From Gammaproteobacteria bacterium (lineage in GTDB: Bacteria; Pseudomonadota; Gammaproteobacteria; Ga0077536): 64,000 nucleotides of DNA. The stretch spans positions 62,001-126,000 of the forward strand of contig JACQWY010000016.1 of assembly GCA_016209015.1 (NCBI GenBank), in the 5' to 3' direction. Below are positions 1-7,868 of the stretch, piece after piece (within the stretch, counting starts at the first letter, position 1; every line of letters begins with the position of its first letter). The notes beneath the pieces are model-generated. The model did not search any database, was not told the DNA's origin, and saw only the letters and a list, made by a program, of their open reading frames with translations. The translations under genes and the position numbers were made by a program.

Positions 1-644
1 GCGATGTGGCCGAGGCTCGAGGCCGCGGTGTCGTCCTCGCCCGGCGATGCGAGCAGCGCGCGCAGCGGGCGGCCGACGACCTCCTCGGTGCGGTAGTTGA
101 AGATGCGCTCGGCGGCCGGGTTCCAGAACGAGATCCGTCCCCCGCCGTCGATCATGACGATGGCATCCTGGGCGGCGGAGGCGATCGTGTTCAACACGCT
201 CTCACGCTGTGCGACGCGACCGGCGAGCCGGAGATTCTGATTGCGGAGCTGGTCCTGCGCGGCTTTCATGTTGAGCTGGGTGCGGATGCGCGCGAGGACG
301 ACGGCCTGACGGATCGGCTTGGTCAGGAAATCGACCGCGCCGGAGTTCAGTCCGCGCTCTTCGTCCATGGGATCGGAGGCCGTGACGAGGACGACGGGGA
401 TGTCGCGTGCCGCCGGGATCGCCCGCAGGCGATCGAGGACTTCGTAGCCGTCCATGTCGGGCATCATGACATCGAGCACGATCAGATCCGGGCACAGCCC
501 GTCGGCGAGCAGCGCGAGTGCGGCGGGCCCCGAGCCCGCAGTCACGACACGATAGCTGTCCTCCAGCATCGCCTGCAGCAGGGCGAGATCGACCGCCGTG
601 TCGTCGACGACGAGCAGGGTCGGTGTGGCGATCGGATCGGTCAT
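1..644 (-). CDS. Response regulator with PAS domain, C-terminus outside window
   Basis: Reading leftward from the ATG at 642-644, the first ~125 residues form a CheY-like receiver: the acidic pair VVDD (13-16), the phospho-acceptor in LIVLDVMMPDMDGYEVL (Asp near residue 57), a switch Thr in VLVTAS and a Lys in FLTKP. A coiled linker follows (~125-150), then the start of a PAS fold (IASAAQDAIVMIDGGGRI, FWNPAAERIFNY). The gene runs off the left edge, so the output domain (kinase, GGDEF or other) is unknown. It lies 147 bp downstream of a hybrid histidine kinase on the same strand, so the two may be one phosphorelay; that is inference. The domain calls are clear. Confidence 0.85.
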   Translation of the reverse strand, partial: MTDPIATPTLLVVDDTAVDLALLQAMLEDSYRVVTAGSGPAALALLADGLCPDLIVLDVMMPDMDGYEVLDRLRAIPAARDIPVVLVTASDPMDEERGLNSGAVDFLTKPIRQAVVLARIRTQLNMKAAQDQLRNQNLRLAGRVAQRESVLNTIASAAQDAIVMIDGGGRISFWNPAAERIFNYRTEEVVGRPLRALLASPGEDDTAASSLGHI

Positions 645-791
645 GCAGGCGCGTGCTCCGGAGCCGGAACTAGCGCAGGGACGACATTCGCATAGTGAGA
701 GCCTCGCGAGCGGATTCGAACTTCGCGTTCCTGTTGTCGGCCCGACCGGCGGGATCTGAACACGCCGCGCCGGCCGTGCGCAGCCGCTGTC

Positions 792-2738
792 TCACCCGCC
801 CGCGGGTGCGCGGCAGAGCGCTTCGAGGTGCTCGAAACGGAAACTGTCGACGAGCCAGACGATGAGCGTCGCTTCCGCCGGATGCTCGTGGCGCAGGCGC
901 TCCGCGATGTCGCGTGCCGCCTCCCCGTCGAGCGCCTCGGCCGCCATTGCGAGCGCATCACGCACGGTGTGCGGCAGTCCGGCGAGATCGCCGCCCGGTT
1001 CGCGTGCGACCGGGCTCCGTGCCAGCGGGACGCGCTCGTAGCGCAGGCCGAGCCGCGCGCCGATGACCGTCAGGAGGTGCTCGTAATCGACGGGCTTGCT
1101 CACGAGATCGTCGCAGCCCGCAGCCAGGATCTCGCGGCGGTCCTCCTCGAAGGCCGAAGCGGTCAGCGCGACGATGGGCAGCGTGCGGCCTTCGGGCAGC
1201 GCGCGGATGAGCCGGGTCGCCTGGAAGCCGTCCATTTCCGGCATGCGGATGTCCATCAGGATCAGATCGGGCCGCCACGCGCGGAAGCGGGCGAGCGCTT
1301 CATGCCCGTTGGGGGCGATCTCGACCTCGCAGCCGATGCCCTGCAGGAGCTGACGCACGACCTCCTGATTGTCCTCGAGATCCTCCGCGACGAGGATGCG
1401 CGGCGCGGCCTGGCCGGCGGCGAGCCGCGCGATGCGCGTACCGGCGCGCATCTCGGGCACGGTCGCCGCGAGCGGCAGCGGGATTGAGAACGCGAACACG
1501 CTGCCGGCACCCGGCGCACTCGTGAGCTCCAGCCCGCCGCCCATGAGGTGGACTATTTCGCGGCTGATGGCGAGCCCGAGGCCCGTCCCCTCGCCCTTCG
1601 CGACGCCGGCTTCCGTCTGATAAAAACCCTGGAAGATGTTCTCCTGTTCCTCTTGCGCGATACCGGGCCCGGTGTCGCAGACCTCGAAGCGCAGACGTTC
1701 GCCGCCCTCGTCGGCGACGCGCAACACGATGCCGCCCTGCTCCGTGAACTTCACGGCGTTGCCGAGCAGGTTCAGGAGGACCTGGCGCAGATACGTCGCA
1801 TCACCGACCACGAAGGACGGCAGACCGGACGGGCGTTCGACGACGAAGGACAAGGCCTTCGCCTCCGTCCTGATGCGGATGATCTCCTCGGCCGCGTCGA
1901 GCACCATGCCGAGATCGAAGGCGTCGTGGTGGAGCTCCATGCGCCCGGCCTCGATGCGCGAAATCTCGAGCACGTTGTTGATGAGCGCGAGCAGATGGCC
2001 GCCCGAACGGTTGATCGCGGCGATCTGCCGGCGCTTGTCGTCGGGCAGGGCTTCGTCGCGCTCCAGGATCTGCGCGAAACCGATCACGGCGTTCAGCGGC
2101 GTGCGCAGCTCGTGGCTCATGTTCGCGAGGAAGATGCTCTTCGCGCGGTTCGCGGATTCTGCCGCGTCCTTCGCCGCGGACAGCGCCGCGTTGCTCGCTT
2201 CGAGCTGCGCGGTCCGCTCCGCGACCCCACGCTCGAGCTGGGCCTTGAGCTCGAGCACTTCGCGTTGCGCGCGCTTGCGATCCGTGATGTCCAGGATCAC
2301 GCCGACGATGCCGGTCACTGCACCGTGCGTTCCGCGCACCGTGCCCTTGTGCATCTCGACGTCCCGACGCACGCCATCCGCGGATTCGACCTGGACCTCG
2401 TAGCGCTGGACGCCCGCCGCGGCGACGAGCGCGGCATCGGCGGCCGCATAACGCTCGGCGAGCTCCCGGGGCGCGACCTCGAACACCGAGCGGCCGACGA
2501 TGCGGTCGCGCGGGCGGCCGAGAAATTCCGCGAACGCGGCGTTGCAGCCGACGTAGTGCCCGTCGGCGTCCTTGTAGAAGACCGGACAAGGCAGCGCTTC
2601 GAGGAGCTCGAGATCGAAGGACTGACGCGGCGCCGCCGGCTCGCCGCGACCGGACGCACGGTGCGCCCTGCAACACCAGGCGGCGGGGACGAGCGCGAGG
2701 AGCGCCCCGGTGAGCGCGACGAGCGAGAGGAGCGACAT
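792..2738 (-). CDS. Hybrid sensor histidine kinase (TM-PAS-HisKA-HATPase-REC)
   Basis: This 648-residue protein has one N-terminal hydrophobic helix (3-22), a PAS domain (~42-155, ending in the PAC-like GVILDITDRKRAQ), a coiled linker (~158-195) and a HisKA dimerisation domain with the phospho-His at 209 (MSHELRTPLNAVIGFA). The HATPase_c follows (~312-422: N-box LLGNAVKF, G1 DTGPGI, G2 GTGLGLAI). A receiver domain (~447-565) carries Asp496 in LILMDIRMPEMDG and a Lys in LVSKPVD. About 75 C-terminal residues could be a degenerate phosphotransfer region, although no clear HPt histidine motif was seen. The single N-terminal helix suggests membrane anchoring without a periplasmic sensor, so the signal probably enters through PAS. 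The ligand is unknown. Confidence 0.93.
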   Translation of the reverse strand: MSLLSLVALTGALLALVPAAWCCRAHRASGRGEPAAPRQSFDLELLEALPCPVFYKDADGHYVGCNAAFAEFLGRPRDRIVGRSVFEVAPRELAERYAAADAALVAAAGVQRYEVQVESADGVRRDVEMHKGTVRGTHGAVTGIVGVILDITDRKRAQREVLELKAQLERGVAERTAQLEASNAALSAAKDAAESANRAKSIFLANMSHELRTPLNAVIGFAQILERDEALPDDKRRQIAAINRSGGHLLALINNVLEISRIEAGRMELHHDAFDLGMVLDAAEEIIRIRTEAKALSFVVERPSGLPSFVVGDATYLRQVLLNLLGNAVKFTEQGGIVLRVADEGGERLRFEVCDTGPGIAQEEQENIFQGFYQTEAGVAKGEGTGLGLAISREIVHLMGGGLELTSAPGAGSVFAFSIPLPLAATVPEMRAGTRIARLAAGQAAPRILVAEDLEDNQEVVRQLLQGIGCEVEIAPNGHEALARFRAWRPDLILMDIRMPEMDGFQATRLIRALPEGRTLPIVALTASAFEEDRREILAAGCDDLVSKPVDYEHLLTVIGARLGLRYERVPLARSPVAREPGGDLAGLPHTVRDALAMAAEALDGEAARDIAERLRHEHPAEATLIVWLVDSFRFEHLEALCRAPAGG

Positions 2739-2815
2739 GATATCCGGATCCTAAGGACACCGTGTCCCGATTTCCTGACGTGCCTCAGTTGCCGGTTCGA
2801 TTACCGGCCGCCACC

Positions 2816-3178
2816 TCAACCGCCCGGTTCGTAGACGACGAAGCGCTTCGTCGTCGTGGCGACGACTTCCCAGCTCCCCTCGAAGCCGCGCGGCACGATG
2901 AAGCGATCCCCCGCGCCCACCGTCACGCTGCGGCCCTCGGCATCGGTGAGGACGCTCGTGCCGGAGATCATTTCGCAGTATTCCTCTTCGGTGTAGGCGA
3001 TGCGCCATTTGCCCGGCTCGCAGCGCCACACTCCCGCGAAGAAGCGCCCGCCCGGATCCTGGTACTGCACCCACACCGTCTGGCGCGGCTCGCCCGCGAT
3101 GATCTTCTCCGCCGCCGGCAGGGAGTCCGCGCCGGGGCCGTCGGGGATATCGAGGTTCAGGAGACGGGTGATCGACAT
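2816..3178 (-). CDS. Small cupin-domain protein
   Basis: This 120-residue protein is essentially one Cupin_3 (DUF861-type) beta barrel. It shows RFFAGVWRCEPGKWRIAYTE, an EEEYCEMISGT strand and the second motif GDRFIVPRGFEGSWEV. The family includes EutQ-like and (S)-ureidoglycine-associated cupins, but this member is usually left as hypothetical. A good ribosome-binding site (GAGGAAG) lies upstream of the ATG. It sits downstream of a SnoaL-like gene on the same strand (78-bp gap), and the pair may be co-transcribed. Some usual metal-ligand histidines of classical cupins are absent, so catalysis is doubtful. The substrate is unknown. Confidence 0.8.
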   Translation of the reverse strand: MSITRLLNLDIPDGPGADSLPAAEKIIAGEPRQTVWVQYQDPGGRFFAGVWRCEPGKWRIAYTEEEYCEMISGTSVLTDAEGRSVTVGAGDRFIVPRGFEGSWEVVATTTKRFVVYEPGG

Positions 3179-3256
3179 GCTGGCTTCCTCGCCTTCGGCG
3201 CGGCGGCTGACGGGTGCCCTGGGCCGCAGCGCCCGAACCTCGCGCGATGCGCGCGT

Positions 3257-3673
3257 CTATCCGGGCAGCGCGCCGAGCTGCTGCAGGAGGCCCAGCATGT
3301 CGGCGCTCACCCAGTCCTCTTCGATGCGGCCGTTCGCGAGGCGATAGATCGCGAGCCCCGTGAAGCTGACGTGCCGGTGCGTGGGCGGAATGCCGTTCAG
3401 CTCGCCGCGGTGCGTGCCCGCGGCGGACCAGCGCAGCGCAACGCGATCGCCCGCCGCGAACAGATCGTGGATCTCGACCTTCGCATCCGGGAATGCGGCG
3501 ATGAAGGCGCCGATGTAGAGCTTCGCGGCATCCGGTCCGGTCGGCAACAGCGGCGCGGACGGATCGTGGATGACGAAGGTCTCCGAGCACAGCTCGTCGA
3601 TCGCGTCGAACTTGCGCTCGTTCCAGACTTCCGTCATGAGACGGCGGACGAGCTCCTCGTTTTCCCGTGACAT
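3257..3673 (-). CDS. SnoaL-like ester cyclase/NTF2-fold protein
   Basis: This 138-residue protein matches the SnoaL-like polyketide cyclase (NTF2 cone) fold: an N-terminal helix (ENEELVRRLMTEVWNER), an LCSETFVIHDPS segment, a strand with VALRWSAAGTHRGEL and the GRIEEDWVSADMLGLLQQLG C-terminus. Such single-domain proteins occur widely in bacteria as cyclases, isomerases or orphans. I chose the ATG at 3671-3673, preceded by GGGGGTGGAGC, over the in-frame codon 16 positions upstream, because the longer version adds an Arg-rich, non-conserved stretch. Its neighbour is a cupin gene. No specific substrate can be inferred. Confidence 0.78.
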   Translation of the reverse strand: MSRENEELVRRLMTEVWNERKFDAIDELCSETFVIHDPSAPLLPTGPDAAKLYIGAFIAAFPDAKVEIHDLFAAGDRVALRWSAAGTHRGELNGIPPTHRHVSFTGLAIYRLANGRIEEDWVSADMLGLLQQLGALPG

Positions 3674-3770
3674 GCTCCACCCCCACTCGCTGGGCCGCGC
3701 GCCGCGGCCGGCGGATCGCACCGTGCCCGGTTCTCGTCGCCGTGTCCAGGGATCCCGGCCGCTTTGCGCA

Positions 3771-3947
3771 TTATCCGCGGGACTCGCCGTGCTGCCGCGC
3801 CTCGACCCGTTCGTTCTTGCGTTCGCCCCGCACGTTCACGGCGGCGAGCGCGAGCTGCAGCACGACGAGCGCCTGCGCGCCGGCGTGCAGTCCCCAGGCG
3901 ACCCACAGCACGTTGCTCGCGAGATAGGGAACAGTGGTGTAAGCCAT
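3771..3947 (-). pseudogene. Short membrane-protein-like ORF whose start lies in a repeat
   Basis: A 58-codon frame (ATG at 3945-3947, TAA at 3771-3773) reads MAYTTVPYLASN, a hydrophobic stretch (VLWVAWGLHAGAQALVVLQ) and an NVRGERKNERVEARQHGESRG tail. This looks like the last transmembrane helix and cytoplasmic tail of a small inner-membrane protein. The first six or so codons belong to the hairpin repeat at 3929-4026, so the original 5' end seems to have been lost or replaced by the repeat. It may be a decayed remnant, or a tiny gene that recruited its start from the repeat. It was not matched to a named family. Confidence 0.35.
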
Positions 3948-4026
3948 TGTTCACGTGCGGCCGGTAAGAACCACGCTTCTTGCCGGCCGTTCTCTGAAAA
4001 GTCCAGGAGGGACTTATTCAGAGCTT
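3929..4026 (-). repeat. Hairpin repeat element, family P copy 1
   Basis: On the minus strand this ~98-bp stretch begins AAGCTCTGAATAAGTCC and folds into a hairpin (arms AAGTCC/GGACTT nested in CTCTGAA/TTCAGAG). A second hairpin follows (CCGGCAAGAA / TTCTTACCGG) and half of a third (CGTGAACA). A second copy in the opposite orientation lies at 36659-36810, with about eight differences over the shared ~97 bp by my hand alignment. The element ends abruptly inside the third hairpin, where the short ORF continues. Confidence 0.8.
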
Positions 4027-4201
4027 GCATAGGCCCGGAAGCCGAGCTTGCGGCGCGTCGCGGCTTCGCTGCCGACGAGCCACGAAGCGCCGATCGTGAT
4101 CAGCATGGCGAGCGTGACGCGGCTGTCGGCGCCGCGCGCAGCGGCTGGCCGGCCGTCGCGATTCCCGGGATACTGGCCGCATCCGAAAACGAACCGGCCC
4201 C
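4027..4201. other. Short intergenic region upstream of the 4Fe-4S protein gene
   Basis: With the repeat and remnant ORF, this completes the 3722-4201 interval that has no confident gene. Overlapping frames on both strands are arginine-rich and look like GC-driven shadows. No convincing promoter was seen apart from the general GGATACT-like sequence near 4168-4174. Confidence 0.4.
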
Positions 4202-4882
4202 ATGTCACCCGATATCCTCGACCGACTCGCGCGCGGCCTCGCGCCGCACGGCCTCTTGTTCCGCGGCGGCTTTCATCCGCAGCCCGGGGACGACGTGCCG
4301 GCGCGCGCCGACGGCGCACGCGTCGCGACGGTCGTGATGATCGGCAATGCGGGGCCGGCACTGTGGCCCGCGTTCACGGGCTCGCCGGAATACCGGACGC
4401 GTCAGGCCCACGCGCTCGATGCGTGGACGCGTCGCGTCGTCGACGGAATCGCGCCCGGGTTCGGTGCCGAGGCGTGCTATCCGTTCGGGGGCCCCCCGCA
4501 CCTGCCGTTCCAGCGCTGGGCGATGCGCGCGGACACGGTGTGGGTATCACCGCTGCAAATCCTCGTGCATCCCGAGTTCGGGCTCTGGCACGCGTATCGC
4601 GCAGCACTGCTGTTCGTCGATCGCCTCGCTCTGCCGGAGCGCGCGGCGGGTGCGCGGCCCTGCGATGCCTGCGCCGATCGACCTTGTCTCGCGGCCTGCC
4701 CGGTGGACGCTTTCACCGCGACGGCGTACGACTCCGCACGCTGCCGCGAGCACGTGCGCAGCGACGCGGGCCGCGCCTGTCTCACGACCGGCTGCCTAGC
4801 CCGGCAGGCCTGTCCGATCGGCCGCGCCGCGCGTCATGCGCCGTCACAGGCGGAATGGCACATGCGCGCTTTCATCGGCTGA
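4202..4882 (+). CDS. 4Fe-4S ferredoxin-type protein, QueG-like C-terminal region
   Basis: This 226-residue protein has an N-terminal region with a GNAGPALWPAF segment and a YPFGGPPHLPFQRW motif. A cysteine-rich C-terminus follows, with CDACADRPCLAACP (~157-170) and CLTTGCLARQACPIG (~200-214), consistent with two Fe-S clusters. The cysteine spacing resembles the cluster domain of epoxyqueuosine reductase (QueG). At 226 residues it is much shorter than QueG (~350) and lacks the recognisable cobalamin-binding part, so I call it QueG-like rather than QueG. Soluble and cytoplasmic, with no signal peptide. It is followed 71 bp later by a DUF815 ATPase on the same strand. The electron-transfer partner is unknown. 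Confidence 0.7.
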   Translation: MSPDILDRLARGLAPHGLLFRGGFHPQPGDDVPARADGARVATVVMIGNAGPALWPAFTGSPEYRTRQAHALDAWTRRVVDGIAPGFGAEACYPFGGPPHLPFQRWAMRADTVWVSPLQILVHPEFGLWHAYRAALLFVDRLALPERAAGARPCDACADRPCLAACPVDAFTATAYDSARCREHVRSDAGRACLTTGCLARQACPIGRAARHAPSQAEWHMRAFIG

Positions 4883-4911
4883 GCGCGACGCGCCGCGGCG
4901 GGTCTTTCCCG

Positions 4912-4917
4912 TACAAT
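4912..4917 (+). promoter_or_regulatory. Candidate -10 element (TACAAT) upstream of the DUF815 gene
   Basis: TACAAT lies in CCCGTACAATACGG, 36 bp before the ATG at 4954. No good -35 hexamer is visible in the GC-rich sequence upstream. This is inferred from the consensus only. Confidence 0.35.
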
Positions 4918-4953
4918 ACGGCCCCTGGCCCAACCCCGGATTCCCCTCATTCC

Positions 4954-5823
4954 ATGAGCGACGCAGAGCAGTTCTTCCGCCGCGCCGAAGCGCTGGTGAC
5001 CCGTCTCGAAAAATTGTTTGCCGACCGCACCGCGCCGGCGATCGACGACGGCATCGCGTGGCGCTGGCGCAAGTCCGACGGCCGCCCCGGCCGTCTGCAG
5101 GCGATCACGCGCTTCAATCCCATCGCGCTCGACGATCTCCGGCACATCGACGAGCCGAAAGCGGAGATGGAGCGCAACACGCGCCAGTTCCTCGCCGGCC
5201 TGCCGGCGAACAACGCGCTCCTGTGGGGACCGCGCGGCACGGGCAAGTCCTCGCTCGTCAAAGCGCTGTTCAATGCCTATGCGAAAGACGGCCTGCGGCT
5301 CATCGAGGTCGAACGCCAGCATCTCGTCGACCTCCCCGAGATCATCGAGCTCATCGACGGCCGGCCCGGGCGCTACGTCGTGTTCTGCGACGATCTCTCC
5401 TTCGACGAGCAGGACTCGACGTATCGCGCGCTGAAAGTCGTGCTCGACGGCTCCGTGCTGAGCACGCCCGACAACGTGATCATCTACGCGACCTCGAACC
5501 GCCGGCATCTCGTGCCCGAGCGCCTGCGCGACAATCTCGACGCGAAACCCGTCGACGGCGAAATCCACCAGGGCGAAGCCGTCGAGGAGAAGATCTCGCT
5601 CTCCGAGCGCTTCGGCCTGTGGCTGTCGTTCCATCCCTTCCGTCAGGACGACTATCTCGACATCGTCCGCCACTGGCTCGCAGCACTCGGTGTCGCGAGC
5701 GAAGGCGAGGAAGTCACGCGCGCCGCGCTGCAATGGGCGCTGCTCCACGGCTCGCGCAGCGGCCGCGCCGCGCAGCAGTTCGCGCGCGACTGGGCCGGAC
5801 GGATCGCGCTCGCGGGGAAATGA
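4954..5823 (+). CDS. DUF815-family AAA ATPase
   Basis: This 289-residue protein has a helical N-terminus (~1-85) and a P-loop ATPase core. Walker A is GPRGTGKSS (~90-98), Walker B VVFCDDLSF (~145-153), a sensor region follows in IIYATSNRRHLVPERL (~182-197), and LSFHPFRQDDYL (~233-244) is present. DUF815 proteins are single-domain AAA-type ATPases conserved in many proteobacteria and of unknown role. The start is the first Met of the conserved MSDAEQFF; longer in-frame alternatives run back through the previous gene. It ends one base before the hpt start, so the ATPase, hpt and mtiP are probably one operon. Confidence 0.88.
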   Translation: MSDAEQFFRRAEALVTRLEKLFADRTAPAIDDGIAWRWRKSDGRPGRLQAITRFNPIALDDLRHIDEPKAEMERNTRQFLAGLPANNALLWGPRGTGKSSLVKALFNAYAKDGLRLIEVERQHLVDLPEIIELIDGRPGRYVVFCDDLSFDEQDSTYRALKVVLDGSVLSTPDNVIIYATSNRRHLVPERLRDNLDAKPVDGEIHQGEAVEEKISLSERFGLWLSFHPFRQDDYLDIVRHWLAALGVASEGEEVTRAALQWALLHGSRSGRAAQQFARDWAGRIALAGK

Positions 5824-5824
5824 G

Positions 5825-6382
5825 ATGAACGCCGTGTCGATGGACGAGCTCGCCCGCGTGCGTGCCGAGGCCGACTGCCTCTACACGGCGGCCGAGGTCG
5901 AAGCGGCGGTCGATCGCATGGCGCTCGACATCACAGCGAAGCTCGCGGACCGCAATCCGCTCATGCTCGCGACGATGACGGGCGGCATGGTGATGGCCTC
6001 GCTGCTCCTGCCCCGGCTCGAGTTCCCGCTCGAGCTCGATTACCTCCATCTCACGCGCTACGGCGGAAACACTTCAGGCGGCGGGATCCGCTGGATCAAG
6101 GAGCCGCCGCCGGGCGTCGCGGGGCGCTGCGTGCTGCTCGTCGACGATCTGCTGGACTACGGGCTCACACTCGAAGCCGCGGTCGCCGGCTGCCGCGCGT
6201 GCGGCGCGGAGCAGGTGCTGACGGCAGTGCTCGTCATGAAGGAGATCGCGGATCGCCCGGGCCTCGCGCGCACCGATTTCCACGCGCTCGTCACGCCCGA
6301 TCGCTATCTCTTCGGCTATGGCATGGACTACAAGCACTATTGGCGGAACGGCGGCGGCATCTTCGCCGTGAAGGGCCGATGA
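5825..6382 (+). CDS. hpt: Hypoxanthine-guanine phosphoribosyltransferase
   Basis: This 185-residue type I phosphoribosyltransferase carries the PRPP loop VLLVDDLLDYGLTL (~103-116), corresponding to the canonical VLIVEDIIDTGLTL, and the base-recognition end FGYGMDYKHYWRN. It converts hypoxanthine or guanine plus PRPP to IMP or GMP. The ATG at 5825 follows the preceding stop by one base, and its own stop overlaps the next start in ATGA. Pairing with S-methyl-5'-thioinosine phosphorylase makes sense, because that enzyme releases hypoxanthine, which Hpt recaptures. The family call is firm; relative use of guanine is not predictable. Confidence 0.92.
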   Translation: MNAVSMDELARVRAEADCLYTAAEVEAAVDRMALDITAKLADRNPLMLATMTGGMVMASLLLPRLEFPLELDYLHLTRYGGNTSGGGIRWIKEPPPGVAGRCVLLVDDLLDYGLTLEAAVAGCRACGAEQVLTAVLVMKEIADRPGLARTDFHALVTPDRYLFGYGMDYKHYWRNGGGIFAVKGR

Positions 6383-7161
6383 GGAAGTTCGCGCTGATCG
6401 GCGGCAGCGGCCTCGATCGACTCGCGGAGCTCGACGTGCGCCGCACCTCGCGCCCCGCGACAGCCTACGGTGCGCCCTCGGCGCCGATCGTCGAAGGCCT
6501 GCTCGACGGCCAAGCCGTGTGCTTCCTGCCGCGGCACGGCAGCGATCACGGGCTCCCGCCCCACCGCATCAACTACCGCGCGAACGTGAGGGCGCTGCGT
6601 GCGCTCGGCGTCACGGACGTCATCGCCGTGGCCGCCGTCGGCGGCATCGCGACGGACGCGGGACCCGGCACGATCGTCATCCCCGATCAGCTCGTCGACT
6701 ACACCTGGGGCCGCGAGCACACGTTCTACGACGGCGCGAACGGTGAGCTCGATCACGTCGACTTCACCGCTCCCTACGCGGCCGATCTGCGCGCGGCGCT
6801 CGTCGCCGCCGCGCGCACGCTCGGCATCGCGATCGTGCCGCAGGGTACCTACGCCGCGACGCAGGGCCCCCGCCTCGAGACTGCCGCGGAGATCCGCCGC
6901 CTCGCCCGCGACGGCTGCACGATCGTCGGCATGACCGGCATGCCGGAAGCCGCGCTCGCGCGGGAAGCCGGGATGGCTTACGCGAACTGCTCCCTCGTCG
7001 TGAACCGTGCGGCCGGCCTCGGCGTCGGCCCGATCACGGCCGAGGAGATGCGGCGCAATCTCGAGCGCGGGATGGGCGATGTGCTGCGGATCGTCGGGAC
7101 GACATTGCGGCAGGTGCGGGCGGTGCATCGAGGACACCGTTCCCGCCCGTCGCTTCAGTAG
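6379..7161 (+). CDS. mtiP: S-methyl-5'-thioinosine phosphorylase (MTAP/PNP family)
   Basis: This 260-residue nucleoside phosphorylase shows the phosphate and ribose motifs GGSG (8-11), RHG, HRINYRAN, the TQGPRLET segment, GMTGMPEA and NCSLVVNRAAG near the C-terminus. MTAP enzymes that use 6-aminopurines have Asp residues in the base pocket, whereas this protein has the VVN sequence typical of 6-oxopurine users. That favours methylthioinosine over methylthioadenosine. The reaction gives hypoxanthine plus 5-methylthioribose-1-phosphate. It overlaps hpt (ATGA) and a plausible MTA deaminase gene (35329) is in the window, as known for Pseudomonas aeruginosa. Its 3' end overlaps the convergent regulator gene by 7 bp. 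Confidence 0.85.
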   Translation: MRKFALIGGSGLDRLAELDVRRTSRPATAYGAPSAPIVEGLLDGQAVCFLPRHGSDHGLPPHRINYRANVRALRALGVTDVIAVAAVGGIATDAGPGTIVIPDQLVDYTWGREHTFYDGANGELDHVDFTAPYAADLRAALVAAARTLGIAIVPQGTYAATQGPRLETAAEIRRLARDGCTIVGMTGMPEAALAREAGMAYANCSLVVNRAAGLGVGPITAEEMRRNLERGMGDVLRIVGTTLRQVRAVHRGHRSRPSLQ

Positions 7162-7787
7162 GAAGGCGGCGTGAGCGCGGCAACCAGTATCGTCTCGCCA
7201 TCGTAGGCGTTGCGGTAGCGGTGCGGTTCGGTACTCGAAAACCGGAAGCTGTCGCCTTCCTCGAGGACGAACGTGCGATCGCCGACGGTGATCTCGAGGC
7301 GGCCCTTCAACACGAGGCCGCTCTCCTCGCCGCGATGCGTATAGGGCTCGCCCGTGCTCGCGCCGACGCTGAAGTGCGTCAGGAGCATCTCGATTTCCCC
7401 TTCGAGATCGGGCGAGAGCAGATAATCGACGAAGCCGTCGCGAAAGCCGATGCGACGGCGGTGCTGCTTGCGCAACACGATCCCCTTCTCGTCACCCGGT
7501 CCGGCGCTGCCGGCGCTGAAGAACCAACCGATGGTGACGCCGAGCGCACGCGCGATCGCACCGAGCGCCTTTACCGACGGCGTCGAGCAATTGCGTTCGA
7601 TCTGGCTGATGTAGCCGATTGAAAGATCGGCGCGACGCGCGAGTTCGACGAGAGACATCGAGCGGGCCTTGCGCAGCGCGCGGATTTCGGCGCCGTCGAG
7701 CTCCCCGGTCTCACCGCTCCGGGTCGGCGCATGCGCCGGGGTGTCGGGATCCTGGCCCGGAGTTGCCTTCGAATCGGATTTACTCAT
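7155..7787 (-). CDS. XRE-family regulator with C-terminal cupin domain
   Basis: This 210-residue protein starts with a charged, disordered ~30 residues. A helix-turn-helix of the XRE type follows (~34-88: IRALRKARSMSLVELARRAD, ISQIERN, PSVKALGAIARALGV), then a cupin sensor domain (~130-208: THRGEESGLVLKGRLEI, EEGDSFRFSSTEPHRYRN). This architecture is typical of regulators of catabolic genes that sense a small organic ligand, as in PuuR-like proteins. It lies immediately downstream of hyuB, 81 bp from its stop, so it likely controls the adjacent hydantoinase cluster; that is inference. Its 3' end overlaps mtiP by 7 bp. Confidence 0.9.
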   Translation of the reverse strand: MSKSDSKATPGQDPDTPAHAPTRSGETGELDGAEIRALRKARSMSLVELARRADLSIGYISQIERNCSTPSVKALGAIARALGVTIGWFFSAGSAGPGDEKGIVLRKQHRRRIGFRDGFVDYLLSPDLEGEIEMLLTHFSVGASTGEPYTHRGEESGLVLKGRLEITVGDRTFVLEEGDSFRFSSTEPHRYRNAYDGETILVAALTPPSY

Positions 7788-7868
7788 ACAGGACCGTGAA
7801 TCGCCGCGCCGCCGTGCCGCAGCGCGGCCCGCTGCGTCGTCACCGCGACCGGCCGTGCTGTTTGCGGG

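Noticed and set aside
690-770. tRNA-like stretch (GCGGATTCGAACTT on the plus strand)
   Set aside because: The TTCGAAT loop is present, but flanking sequences do not form a T-stem or acceptor stem, and no anticodon arm is seen.
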